Source of the DNA: Dendrobium chrysotoxum
Lineage: Eukaryota > Streptophyta > Magnoliopsida > Asparagales > Orchidaceae
DNA: 64,000 nucleotides
Reading direction: 5' to 3'
Assembly (NCBI GenBank): GCA_019925795.1
Contig: CM034310.1
Location: 19,240,764-19,304,763 of the forward strand
This document shows, one piece after another, positions 22,082 through 32,960 of this stretch. How positions within the stretch are numbered: the first letter of the stretch is position 1; every line of letters starts with the position of its first letter. The notes under the pieces are model-generated. The model saw only the letters and a list, made by a program, of their open reading frames with translations, searched no databases and had not been told where the DNA came from. A program made the translations under genes and the position numbers.

Positions 22082-23014
22082 TCATCGAATAATGTCGTCG
22101 TGAGGGTAGTCGGGAGGTGCAAGGCCAGGTGGTTGGATTGGTGGTGGCGGAGGTGCGTCAGCAGGAGCATCAGCCTCCTCGTCATCAAACTCGGGATCGG
22201 CGGGAGCGGCCCCCCGATGGAACAGGATACGAAAGGAGGCATCCGAGTAGAAGATAGGAAGGTGATCAGGAGGGAGCGGATAATGAAGCTGGTATTTTGC
22301 ATCTAGAATGTAGCCTATGACATGCCCTAAGGCCAGGTTCAATTTACGACGGGCACCGGGACAGCGGAAGGCAGACAAGGTATGAATGTAGTCGAATACC
22401 ATTTGGGCTTCATTGAATTTTGTGCCCGACATAATGAGATAGGTGACGACAGACAGTAGGGGAGTGATATGGATGCGATCTCCAGCCTTAGGTATAATAG
22501 ATGTGCGTAGGACATGCTGGATAACGCGGGCATTTTGATTTAAGGTTTGGACCAGTGGTAGGTGTTGATTTGAGGGGACACCTCTAAGGGTCATATTAAC
22601 GGACGTCCAATCATAGTCGTGGGAGATCATGGATTGGGGACGAGGACCGTCAGTGGACAGCCCGATGTGCTCAGCAATGTCGTCGACGGTGATAACGACA
22701 TTCTGTTTACAGACATAGGATGTGAAGGTAGTGTTTTCAAGGTTGACTCGGATGTTTGCAAAAAACTCAAATAATAGTTCGGAGTGGAATGGAAAAGCAA
22801 GAGTCAGAAGGAATTGAAGGCTAGTCGAGGCGAATAGATTCATCACCTCAAAATTTAGGGCGGCCTGATTGAGCATGCGGGAGGGAGTGAACTTTGCCTC
22901 CTTGATTTTGATATACGCTTTCTCATCCGCAGCTGAGAGAAAACGATCGTCGAAGCGCCGAGAGGAGGAAGAGCTCCCGACAATCATACGACCGCGCTTA
23001 CTGGACGCAGACAT
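22082..23014 (-). CDS. ORF3 of element A, C-terminally truncated
   Basis: ATG at 23014 (M-S-A-S-S-K-R-G) to TGA at 22082 gives 310 residues. The frame opens further upstream without an ATG that matches element B, so the downstream ATG is chosen. The B homologue has Arg (CGA) where A has TGA. The last 62 residues, a helical tail with a polyproline end, are lost but still readable down to about 21897. The body has a basic Ser/Arg-rich start, a core with F-F-A-N-I followed by a D-I-A-E-H-I-G-L motif, and an acidic, proline-rich linker. The core pattern resembles Pfam 'putative plant transposon protein' sequences. No membrane segment is evident. Function is unknown. Confidence 0.75.
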   Translation of the reverse strand: MSASSKRGRMIVGSSSSSRRFDDRFLSAADEKAYIKIKEAKFTPSRMLNQAALNFEVMNLFASTSLQFLLTLAFPFHSELLFEFFANIRVNLENTTFTSYVCKQNVVITVDDIAEHIGLSTDGPRPQSMISHDYDWTSVNMTLRGVPSNQHLPLVQTLNQNARVIQHVLRTSIIPKAGDRIHITPLLSVVTYLIMSGTKFNEAQMVFDYIHTLSAFRCPGARRKLNLALGHVIGYILDAKYQLHYPLPPDHLPIFYSDASFRILFHRGAAPADPEFDDEEADAPADAPPPPPIQPPGLAPPDYPHDDIIR

Positions 23015-23090
23015 TTTGGAAAAGAGGATTGGACGAACGAGGAAATTCAGAGGGATTGAAGGTGAGGAGAAATGGCTAAGAATTCCTCTC

Positions 23091-23098
23091 TTTTTATA
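23091..23098 (-). promoter_or_regulatory. TATA box of A ORF3 promoter
   Basis: TATAAAAA on the minus strand, 77 bp before the ORF3 ATG and 13 bp after the palindrome array. The layout is the same as in element B. Confidence 0.6.
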
Positions 23099-23111
23099 GA
23101 ATTTGGGGGAT

Positions 23112-23567
23112 ATCGTACAGTACGATCGAGAATCGTACAGTACGATATGCGCAATAATGTCGTCTGGACGACTTCTCAAAAAGTGAGTCAAATCGTACAG
23201 TACGATCAGTATCGTACTGTACGAACGTGAGTGTAAGGCGTTCGTCCCAACGAGTCGTCTGAACGACTTTTGACCAAAAGTGTTCGTACAGTACGAACAG
23301 GTATTCGTACAGTACGATGGGCAATAATTTTCGTACCGGCCGATTTAAATTCGTCCTAATCCGTTTGCCACGTGGATCGTACCGTACGATCGGGATGTTC
23401 GTACAGTACGATGACCAATAATTACTATCGTACAGTACGAGTAGTGAATCGTACAGTACGATGTGTATAAGACATGAAAGATCTGGATCGTGAATGGGAA
23501 TGAACGGCTGAGATTTGAGTGATTGGAACCTGATCGTACAGTACGATAGTGTATCGTACAGTACGAT
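23112..23567 (-). promoter_or_regulatory. palindrome array upstream of A ORF3
   Basis: Paired ATCGTACAGTACGAT palindromes start at 23112/23132 and end with the pair finishing at 23567. Between them lie variants such as GTCGTCTGGACGAC. The array occupies the space between pol and ORF3. Confidence 0.7.
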
Positions 23568-23618
23568 TGTCAGAGAAGATCAAGGTTTGTGAGCAACATG
23601 GGAAGAGGATCAGGAGTC

Positions 23619-23742
23619 CAATTTTTTTTTTTTTGTTTTTTTTTTTGTTTTTTTTTTTTTTTTTTTTTTTTTGGTTTTAACAACAAAAACAAATCACCCA
23701 CAAAAATTTTTTTTTTTTTTTTTGTTTTTTTTTGTTTTGTTA
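23619..23742. repeat. T-rich low-complexity tracts after A pol
   Basis: Long T runs broken by single G, in two blocks. On the element strand this is an A/C-rich spacer just after the pol stop. Element B has a shorter A-rich version at 41818-41905. Confidence 0.8.
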
Positions 23743-23744
23743 CA

Positions 23745-26700
23745 TTAGGCGTGAATGTCTATGACACCTAATTTGGTTCGTAGAGTGCTAAATGTGTCAT
23801 AGCCTAATGGTTTTGTGAAGATGTCCGCCAATTGATCTTCAGTAGCAACGTGGTGCAGTTCAATATCGCCTTTGGCTACATGATCTCTAATGAAATGATG
23901 TCTAATGTCTATATGTTTGGTTCGTGAGTGTTGAATTGGATTTTTGGATATGCAGATTGCGCTAGTGTTGTCACACATGATCGGAATCGTTCCTACAGGT
24001 AGTCTTAGATCTACAAGCTGTTGTTTTAACCACAACACTTGTGCAACACAGCTACCTACCGCTATATATTCCGCTTCGGCGGTGGATAGGGCTACTGAAT
24101 TTTGCTTCCTACTGGACCATGAAACTAATGATTATCCTATGAATTGACAAGTGCCAGAAGTGCTTTTTCTATCTACCTTACAACCTGCAAAGTCTGAATC
24201 GGAGTATCCTAAGATTTCAAAAGAGGTGCTGTGTCTAGGATACCAAATTCCTAAGTTCGGGGTGCCTAGAAGATATCTGAGAATTCTTTTGACAGCAGTC
24301 ATGTGAGATTCTTTCGGGTCAGCTTGAAAACGGGCACAGAGGCACACACTAAACATTATGTCTGGTCTACTGGCAGTCAGATAGAGAAGCGATCCAATTA
24401 TTCCCCTATACCTCTTTTGATCTACAGACTTCCCACTGGGATCTTTATCCAATTGAATATTAGAGCTCATGGGTGTATTCATAGCCTTAGCATTGTCCAT
24501 TTCATATTTTTTCAAAATATCATTGACGTACTTAGACTGGCTAAGAAACGTTCCACCTTCCGTTTGTTTTACACTAAATCCAAGGAAGTAACTAAGTTCA
24601 CCCATCATGCTCATTTCAAACTCGTCGCTCATTATTTTTGAAAATTCATTACATAGGTTTTTCTCCGTCGATCCGAACAATATGTCATCTACATAAATCT
24701 GAACAATGAGTACTTCAATTCCTACCTTCTTCAAAAATAAGGTGGTGTCCACACTACCCTTTACAAAGCCTCTATCTAGTAGGAACGTACTAAGTCTTTC
24801 ATACCAGGCTCTAGGTGCTTGTTTTAACCCGTACAGTGCCTTTTTCAGTTTAAACACGTGGTTTAGAAATTGTGAGTTTTCAAACCCCGGAGGTTGCTCC
24901 ACATACACATCTTCCTTGATTACTCCATTCAGGAAGGCACTCTTTACATCCATTTGATACAGCTTAAAATCCCTAAAACAAGCAAAAGCTAACAGTACCC
25001 TGATGGCTTCTAGTCTAGCTACCGGAGCAAAGGTTTCTTCAAAATCTATTCCTTCAATTTGGTTATAACCCTTCGCTACTAGCCTAGCCTTATTTCTTAC
25101 TACTATGCCTGAGTCATTCATCTTATTTTAAAGACCCACTTAGTTCCAACCACACTTTGCTCTTTAGGCCTTTTGACTAATTCCCATACATCATTCCTAA
25201 CGAATTGGTTCAACTCTTCTTGCATTGCTAGGATCCAAAATTCATCTCCTAAGGCTTGATCTATACTCGTGGGTTCAATCATAGATATGAATGCAGAATG
25301 GCTAACCTCTTTCCTAAGTCCATGCCTAGTTTTTACCCCTTCTGATGGGTCTCCTAAGATCAGCTCTCTAGGATGACTAGAAGAAAATTTCCAATCTTTA
25401 GGCAGATGTTCCTGAGGTTCCGCTCTAGTCTCTATGGTAATGGTTTCTACTCCCCGTATAACCTCAACTTCTTCTTCTTCATGATTAGGTTCAGATGTCT
25501 TATTGGATTCATCAAATACTACATGAGTGGACTCTTCTACTACTAGGGTTCTCTTATTGAATATTCTATAAGCTTTACCTACAGATGAGTAGCCTAGGAA
25601 AACCCCTTCATCTGATTTAGGATCGAACTTTCCTAAGGGTGACTTGCCATTGATTAGGATGAAGCATTTGCACCCGAAAACATGTAAGTGGGAAAGGTTG
25701 GGTGTCCTACCCTTAAGCAACTCATAGGGTGTCTTATTAAGTTTGGATCTAACATTTACCCTATTTAATACATAGCAAGCGGTATTTACTGCTTCTGCCC
25801 AAAAGTATCTAGGGAGAGTGTATTCAGCTAACATAGCCCTAGCAGCTTCAACTAAAGTTCTATTCTTTCTTTCTGCTATTCCATTTTGCTGAGGAGTTCT
25901 AGGGGCAGAGAAATTATGTTCCATTCCAACCTCTTTACAAAACGATTCAAACTTATCATTCTCAAATTCCCCACCGTGATCACTATGAATTGTTGAAATT
26001 ACACATCCTAATTTCCTTTGAATCCATGTGGAGAAAATTCTAAATTCTTCAAATGACTCACTCTTATGAGCTAGGAATTTCACCCAAGTAAACCTAGAGT
26101 AGTCATCTACTATTACAAACCCATACAACTTCCCTCCTAGGCTGGCTGTGCTAACAGGTCCGAACAGGTCCATGTGGAGAGTTTCTAGTGGCCTAGTGGT
26201 GCTGATATCCTTGATTGCATGAAATGAAGATTTAACTTGTTTTCCTAATTGGCAAGCATCACAAAGATGGTCCTTAGTAAAGTCTAACTTTGGTATGCCT
26301 CTAACTAAGTCTTTCTAAGTGATGTTCCTAAGTGTTTTCATACTAGCATGGCATAGTCTCCTATGCCATAGCCAAGAGTCATCTGCTATTGTTTTCAGAC
26401 ACAAAGAGTTTGAGGTTTCAATGCAGTTCAAGTCTATCATGTAAACATTGTTTATACGTTTTCCCTCTAACACAAGTGAATCATTTAAACTAATCATGCA
26501 TTTGTTAGACAGAAATTTTATATCAAAGCCCTTGTCACATAATTGACTTATACTTAAAAGATTGTGCTTTAAACCATCCACTAAAAGTACATTCTCAATA
26601 ATTAAATTTTTAGTATTTCCAATGATACCTGAGCCCACCACTTTTCTGGTGGTGTTGTCTCCCAAAGTTACCTTGCCTCCTAACCTGGCCTCCAGTGTCA

Positions 26701-26758
26701 CGAACTGCTTCATGTCTCCAGTCATGTGTCTCGAGCAGCCACTGTCCAGGTACCACAT
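23745..26758 (-). pseudogene. pol of element A (protease-integrase-RT-RNase H), three breaks
   Basis: Near-identical to the intact 1004-codon pol of element B. Breaks on the minus strand: a nonsense TAG at 26315-26317 (CAG in B) after the C-H-A-S-M-K motif of the gag-pre-integrase region; loss of one A near 25126 that shifts the frame at the start of RT; and a nonsense TAA at 24132-24134 (CAA in B) inside RNase H. Active-site motifs are otherwise present: D-S-G in protease, S-D-H-G-G-E-F and G-I-A-E-R-K-N in integrase, Y-V-D-D in RT and A-D-I-F-T-K-P-L at the end. The order is typical of copia. Confidence 0.9.
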
Positions 26759-26800
26759 GCTCTCACTAGGTCTTTTGTGAGAGCATCCCTACAATGTCAA

Positions 26801-28618
26801 TCATGGATTAGCTTTGGGAACCCAAGTGAGTTTGGGTTCCACATCATGCTTATATGAATGAAATGTATGCATGTTATGCTGTGATGATTGCGATTTTGGT
26901 CTCCACACTAGATGTGTCCTACAGTGAATTGAGCACGTGCGAGCTATGTGACCTAGCATGCCACAAGAATAACATCTAACACCTGGAAATGGGTTCACTA
27001 ATCTGCGAGGGTGGTAGAGCCTATTTCTGGGTTTGAATGATGCATGCCGTGCTGGTTTTGAGTGAGATGATTCACATGGTGGAGGATGAAAGAATTCAGC
27101 AAACGTGGGAGGTTTTTTGTTATTCTCGTATGCATGAAGTTTTTCATTTAAGAATTTGTTCTCTTGGTTAAGACTAGCATATTCGAATCTCAATGCATGC
27201 TCACTACTACCAAGTTCCCCTGATAGTTCTTCTAGTTCCTTAAATGCATTATCTAATTCAACATGTGATGATTTCAAGGTTTCATGTGCAGTGGTTAACT
27301 CAATATGCTTCTTGTTTAATGCATCGTATTCATCAAGCAACGACATATGATCTCTATCTAAGTCAGAAAAATTTTTTACTACACTAGCATGTTCCTTTTG
27401 TAAAGTACTAAACTCAGTATTAAGACTAGCATGCTTTTTCTTCAATTTTCTATACGAGTCATGAATTTTTTCAGAAATAACAAGCAGTTCATCGTAAGAC
27501 AGTTGACATACCTCATCTTGATCTGATTGATCAAGATTATCATTAGTCATAAGACACAGATTTGTTACCTCCTCCTCTGCTTCTTCTTCCGATGAGTCTG
27601 AGGCAGAGTCGGCCCAAAAAGCTTTCTGAGTCTTAAACTTGCCCTTCTTGAACTTAGATCTTTCCTCACCCTTCTCCTTGGTTTGATGAGTTTTGATGTT
27701 GGGGCAATCAGCTCGGAGATGACCGGGTTTCCTGCACTCAAAGCAAATTGTTTCAGATGCAACCTTAGTATACTTTGAGTTCTTACCTTTATTCCAATTG
27801 CTTTGATGATGGCGCTGCTTTCTTTTCAGAAAATTTTTGAATTGACGAGTCATCAAAGCTATGTCGTCATCTTCCTCCGCTGCTGAGCTGTCACTTTCAG
27901 AATTGTTTGCTTTTAAAGCCACTGCTCGCTCCTTTTTCTTTTCACCTGCATCACTTTGTCGTTGACTCACTCCTTGCTCGTAGGCAATGAGTGACCCAAG
28001 CAAATTATCAATAGAATAGACATTTAGGTCTTTTGACTCAGTTATTGCAGTGATTTTAGCATCGTATGAGCTAGGCAAACATCGCAGTATTTTGTTTACT
28101 TTTTCTGAGTTAGACAACTCTCTTCCTAAAGCATGCAGTGATGTTACAATCTGGGTGAATCGAGTGTACATGTCAGTTATAGTTTCACTAGGTTTCATGC
28201 GGAACAGTTCGTAATCATGTAACAGTATGTTCAACCTAGATTGTTTGACCTCACTAGTTCCTTCGTACGTGATACACAGTTTGTCCCAAATTTGTTTACC
28301 AGTAGTACACGTTGACACTCGCATATAGTCTTCTGATTTTAATGCGCAAAAGAAACAGTTTAGACATTTAGCATTCAGTTGTGCAAATTCTCTATCCTCA
28401 ATGCTCCATTCATTAAATGACAGTTCAGTTTTCACTCCATTCAACATACGAAACGGTGCAGAATAACCTTCTTGGACTATCATCCACATGCGGTAATCTA
28501 AAGACTGTAAAAATGTAGACATGCGTATTTTCCAAAAATCAAACAGTATGTTGTCAAATAAAGGTGGACGAGTTATGGAATAACCCTCCGCAGTGTTACG
28601 GTTACCAAATTGAGCCAT
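26801..28618 (-). CDS. gag: gag of element A, intact 605 residues
   Basis: Gag forms the virus-like particle in which reverse transcription takes place. The N-terminal half (about residues 1-230) is the copia gag/UBN2-like region. A first zinc knuckle C-F-E-C-x4-H-x4-C lies at about 292-305, followed by an acidic Ser/Glu tract and a long coiled coil at about 375-500. A second knuckle C-Y-S-C-x4-H-x4-C lies at about 549-562. Two knuckles around a coiled coil fit Sirevirus gag. It starts 60 bp after the LTR. It ends in TGA and is followed in frame, four codons later, by TAG (26789-26791) before pol. Element B carries the same two stops. Confidence 0.9.
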   Translation of the reverse strand: MAQFGNRNTAEGYSITRPPLFDNILFDFWKIRMSTFLQSLDYRMWMIVQEGYSAPFRMLNGVKTELSFNEWSIEDREFAQLNAKCLNCFFCALKSEDYMRVSTCTTGKQIWDKLCITYEGTSEVKQSRLNILLHDYELFRMKPSETITDMYTRFTQIVTSLHALGRELSNSEKVNKILRCLPSSYDAKITAITESKDLNVYSIDNLLGSLIAYEQGVSQRQSDAGEKKKERAVALKANNSESDSSAAEEDDDIALMTRQFKNFLKRKQRHHQSNWNKGKNSKYTKVASETICFECRKPGHLRADCPNIKTHQTKEKGEERSKFKKGKFKTQKAFWADSASDSSEEEAEEEVTNLCLMTNDNLDQSDQDEVCQLSYDELLVISEKIHDSYRKLKKKHASLNTEFSTLQKEHASVVKNFSDLDRDHMSLLDEYDALNKKHIELTTAHETLKSSHVELDNAFKELEELSGELGSSEHALRFEYASLNQENKFLNEKLHAYENNKKPPTFAEFFHPPPCESSHSKPARHASFKPRNRLYHPRRLVNPFPGVRCYSCGMLGHIARTCSIHCRTHLVWRPKSQSSQHNMHTFHSYKHDVEPKLTWVPKANP

Positions 28619-28663
28619 GGATCTTACGTTTCTAGGTTTTCTAAAACACTATTTTGAAACCCC

Positions 28664-28677
28664 GCTCTGATACCACT
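28664..28677 (-). other. primer-binding site of element A
   Basis: On the minus strand AGTGGTATCAGAGC directly follows the 5' LTR. TGGTATCAGAGC is complementary to the 3' end of initiator Met-tRNA. Confidence 0.85.
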
Positions 28678-29435
28678 TGAAAGTACGAGATGCGCCAAGA
28701 GGGGGGGTGAATTGGTATTTTAAAAATTTGACCCTACACAAGAGTTCTAATTTTTTTTTGTATTTTCGAAATATAATTTAACAACCAATGTGCGGAAGCA
28801 ATTACAACGATCACAACGATAAAATTGATAACACTACGAGATTTAAAAATTGATTTTTCACCAAGCAATTAAAACGCACAAATTTAAAAGCATGAAAAGT
28901 AAAGTGCGGTAAACAGGAAAAAACACACCAGAAATTTTTATAGTGGTTCGGTCACTTGACCTACGTCCACTCCCCGGAGTCCTCTACTCCGGGATTTGCA
29001 CTAGTAAAAGTTGACTCTCCTTTTGCCCCCACAGCAAGGCGGAGAAGCCTTTACAATACTCACTTTCACCTCCCTCGGTGCGGCGGAATACCAAACGCTA
29101 TGTCACCCTCCCGGTGACGGCAGCGGACCTTCTCCTTTTTCTCCCTCCTGGAGATGGCAGAGTACCTTGGCGATGTTGATCTTGAAGTGATTCTTCCTTC
29201 GAGAACTTTCTTGAAGCTTCTAAAGCCACAAGAGGAGTAAAGCATGCAGCTAGCTTGGAGCCACCGTGTGATCCCCTCACACTACTTCTCCCTCACGCTC
29301 AAGCTCACCTTCACCTTCCTCTCTCAAGCTCTAGATCTCTCCAAAAACTTCTCTACCGAATCCCCTTCTTTTTCCTCCAAGCCTCTCACAGCAAAAAGGA
29401 TTGATCAACAACTATTCTAGAAAAATAATAAGTTG

Positions 29436-29444
29436 TTTTTTATA
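29436..29444 (-). promoter_or_regulatory. TATA box of A 5' LTR
   Basis: TATAAAAAA on the minus strand, placed as in the other LTRs. It should drive the genomic transcript. Confidence 0.5.
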
Positions 29445-29488
29445 TCAGGCTTCAGAAAACCCTAAAGAATTCAACTTTTGCGTTTCTG

Positions 29489-30323
29489 TTCGTACAGTAC
29501 GATTTATAATCGTACAGTACGATCAGTTCAATTACAGCTCCGTCCAGTACGAGTGCAGACGAATAGGTATCGAATTTTATTCATATCGTACAGTACGATA
29601 TGTATATCGTACAGTACGATACTATTGATTCGTACTGTTCGTACGGGACGAACTGTGGGACGAACCTCGGGACGAAAGAACTCATCTCTATCAGTCGTCC
29701 AGCACTCATTTAATCGTACAGTATGAATAGTGTTTTTCATGATATCGTCCTGTACGATAGGGCTATCGTCCAGTACGATCAGTTCAAAATTTCTTGGGAT
29801 CGTCTGGTACGATCGCTGGGACGAAGAAAATCGTCTCTGTCAATCGTCCAGCACTCCACCATTCGTACAGTACGATTAGTTCATTTCTTGATATCGTCCT
29901 GTACGATATGAATATCATCCAGGACGATCAGAACAAAAAAACATTGGTTTCGTCTGGTACGATCTCTAGGACGACTGAAATCGTCTCTGTCAGTCGTACA
30001 GTACGATTTAACATCGTACAGTACGATCGACATATAATTAGAAACCAACGTTTTATTTCCTGATTAGGGAGATAATTTTGGCAAGTTATTAATTAATCGT
30101 ACAGTACGATACATATCGTACAGTACGAATAGTTCATAAAATCAAATTCGAAAACTTACCAAACTTATTCTGGCGGCTAGGGTTTCACAATTACAAATCA
30201 TCGTACAGTACGATCTCGATCGTACAGTACGATAAGTTTGTAAATTTAATCAATAGAGAATTAGTCGTTGCCTGAGTATTTTCAATTAATCGTACAGTAC
30301 GATCAATGATCGTACAGTACGAT
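29489..30323 (-). promoter_or_regulatory. palindrome array in A 5' LTR
   Basis: Same array as at 20422-21256, with a few CG to TG or CA changes between the copies (for example ATCATCCAGGACGAT near 29913 against ATCGTCCAGGACGAT). Confidence 0.7.
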
Positions 30324-30625
30324 GTGTTTTAAAAAATTAATCATTTTAAAAGAAAAAAATCTCCCCCTGTGTGTGTGCATTGTTGCTCCTTTCACATGCA
30401 TGCTTCTGTGGCAGACTCAAAAAGAAAAATTAAAGAAATAAAAATTACAGACTCTTCAACATCCTATTCTACCCAATTTGAGTCTCCAGCAATCTTTAGC
30501 AGTGTGCATCTGACCTGAAATGTTAGTTCTCATATACAAAGATTAAACATTTGTAATCTAACTGAAGTCTATATTTACTCAGTAAATATTAGTTGTCACC
30601 ATCAAAATTAAGTGCTCGGGATCCT

Positions 30626-31125
30626 NNNNNNNNNNNNNNNNNNNNNNNNNNNNNNNNNNNNNNNNNNNNNNNNNNNNNNNNNNNNNNNNNNNNNNNNNNN
30701 NNNNNNNNNNNNNNNNNNNNNNNNNNNNNNNNNNNNNNNNNNNNNNNNNNNNNNNNNNNNNNNNNNNNNNNNNNNNNNNNNNNNNNNNNNNNNNNNNNNN
30801 NNNNNNNNNNNNNNNNNNNNNNNNNNNNNNNNNNNNNNNNNNNNNNNNNNNNNNNNNNNNNNNNNNNNNNNNNNNNNNNNNNNNNNNNNNNNNNNNNNNN
30901 NNNNNNNNNNNNNNNNNNNNNNNNNNNNNNNNNNNNNNNNNNNNNNNNNNNNNNNNNNNNNNNNNNNNNNNNNNNNNNNNNNNNNNNNNNNNNNNNNNNN
31001 NNNNNNNNNNNNNNNNNNNNNNNNNNNNNNNNNNNNNNNNNNNNNNNNNNNNNNNNNNNNNNNNNNNNNNNNNNNNNNNNNNNNNNNNNNNNNNNNNNNN
31101 NNNNNNNNNNNNNNNNNNNNNNNNN
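30626..31125. other. assembly gap (500 N)
   Basis: Exactly 500 N. It starts inside the end of an LTR, so it is probably a repeat-driven assembly break of nominal length. The right duplication of element A and the rest of the old LTR at 18028-19605 would be expected here or beyond. Confidence 0.95.
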
Positions 31126-31563
31126 AGGGTTTCTCCACCTGGTTGAGTGCCAAAGGTGCATGAGTTAGTGCAACACCCAAAGAGGAGGATCATTGGGGAT
31201 TAGATGTAGGTTGATTCCACTGAACCACTATAAATCTATTTTGTGTATTCTTACTTTTCTGCACTTACTTTCTTGCATTTACTTTCCTGCACTTTGATTT
31301 ATTTGGCTAATCTTTTGATAAGTTGTGATTGAGTATTTTTTTTCTGATTGAAACCTTGGTTGAAGAAAAAAAACAAAAAACATTCAATATTTTTTAAAAG
31401 TTTAAAAAATAAAAAATATTTGTTTCTTTTTTTTTTTGTTTGATTTTTTTTTTAAAGCTTCATCATGTTTCTCTGATTTGTTTCATGTATGAAAAGTCTT
31501 TTAAGATACTAATTCAACCCCCCCTGCTCCAACCCCCCGTCTTTGTGCGCCATAACACTTTCA
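31126..31563 (+). repeat. LTR fragment of a third Sirevirus-like family
   Basis: The 3' part of an LTR whose blocks resemble the leaders of N and B: 'AGTTAGTGCAACACC', 'GATGTAGGTTGATTCCACTG', 'AACCACTATAAATC', a pyrimidine-rich C-run and an end in CACTTTCA. No primer site follows, so this is a solo or truncated LTR. Its start lies in the gap. Confidence 0.65.
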
Positions 31564-31789
31564 TATTTTTTATTTTTTATTTTTGCCTTTACAATCATCT
31601 AATATAAGTGCCTCATATAATCTCCATTATATTTTAACATTTATATTTTAACTTATCTATTTATTTGTTTAATTTATATTTTTTAGTGATTAATCAACCT
31701 ACAATACTCATAGATTTTCTACTACTACATTAGCCACTATATTAGTTCTACCATCTTGATATTGTATACTTAGGTTTTCTCAAAATTTT

Positions 31790-32960
31790 TAATACAAGCC
31801 TCAAATAATTAGCATGATCTTCATCTCTTTGAAATAAAATTAAAGTAAAATCTATGAATATATTTATAAATTAATTTGAATATCTCTTGAACACTCACCT
31901 CTTTTTTTTTCTTGAACACTCACCTCATCAAATCCACAAAAACTATTTGTGCATCAGTTATGCTAAATGGCATCACTAAGAATTCATAATGTATATATCT
32001 TTTGTTAAAAGCTATTGTAGAAATATTTTATTTCTTACATTTAATGATGATATCTTGATCTCAAGTTAATATTAAGAAATAAAAGGGCACCTTCTAACAA
32101 ACCAAATAAATACTATATTTTTAACAAAGGATACTTATATTTATAATAACTTTATTCAACTCTTTATAATCAATACGTGTCATCATAGTTCCATCTTGCT
32201 TCTTTACAAGCAATAACAAGGCTCCTCATGGTGAAACATTGGGTGTTAAGAAACCTCTATCAGCAAATTCTTATAACTGCACCTTTAATTCTTATATTTT
32301 TTATGCTACTTTATATGTCATTTGCTATGGATATTGTTCGAGGTATCAAATCAATACTAAACTCAATTTTTAAATTGGTTGAAAATGTAATAATGTTTTA
32401 GAAAAGATATATATGAATTTTTTTATCACTCTTAAATCTTCTATATTTTCAACCAATACTTTTCTTTCCTTAATATTGGCTAAAAATAGTATAATTCCTT
32501 TCTTCTATGATTTATCAACTTGAATAGCTAAGATTAAAGATGATAATACCCCTTTATCTGCAAGAAAAAAAAAATATCATTATTTAAAATATAAATTTTT
32601 TCTCATAATTAATTTTAACACCAAATTTAATTAGCCAATTCATCTCAAGTATGACATCAAAATTCAATATTTAAAGGCAACAAAATTAGCTTATATTCTA
32701 ACTTCTTGTCTGGTATTTTAATTCATATACACATATATATTTTGTTATCATGTTATCTCTGTCTGATAAAATGATGTATATAGTAGCACGCAATATAGTA
32801 TGTAACATATTCCAAGATTTAAGTAATTTTATAGCTATAAAAGAATAATTGTACCATAAATAAATAAATTTTATTAAAATATTTTAAAATTAAAGCAATA
32901 GTTATTACCATATCTATTGAATACTTTGTCTCTTGCTCATTTAATGCAAGTACTTTTACC
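31790..32960 (-). pseudogene. decayed Ty3/gypsy protease-RT
   Basis: Reading the minus strand from right to left gives, in shifting frames: traces of protease near 32790; F-D-V-I-L-x-M-x-W-L near 32660, the link between protease and RT; a stretch like K-x-D-G-T with I-D-Y-K-E-L-N-K-V near 32180, the RT finger; and E-F/L-L-V-M-P-F-x-I-T-D-A near 31970. D-E-D-H-A-N-Y-L near 31830 follows the Y-x-D-D region. No frame stays open for more than a few dozen codons. The motif spelling suggests a chromovirus-type gypsy element. Confidence 0.65.

Larger units (their letters stand above)
19611..30625 (-). mobile_element. element A: 11-kb Sirevirus-like Ty1/copia retrotransposon, minus strand
   Basis: Order along the minus strand: 5' LTR (28678-30625, its last 11 or so bases in the gap), primer site, intact gag, pol with three breaks, palindrome array, ORF3 with a late stop, two polypurine tracts, 3' LTR (19611-21569). 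The two LTRs differ at fewer than ten positions by eye, so the insertion is recent. It is the same family as element B and lies in inverted orientation about 4.3 kb from it. Long LTRs, a coiled-coil gag with two zinc knuckles and an extra ORF after pol are Sirevirus (SIRE/Maximus) traits. Confidence 0.9.
28678..30625 (-). repeat. element A 5' LTR, cut by the gap
   Basis: Matches 19611-21558 almost base for base. The last bases (GGATT...CAACA) fall in the N run. It contains the hairpin, a TATA box (29436) and the array at 29489-30323. Confidence 0.9.

Noticed and set aside
22012..22533. Frames antisense to ORF3 (also 43219-43575)
   Set aside because: They are shadows of the GC-rich ORF3 in other frames.
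30579..31193. Open frames of about 190 codons on both strands
   Set aside because: They consist almost entirely of the 500-N assembly gap.
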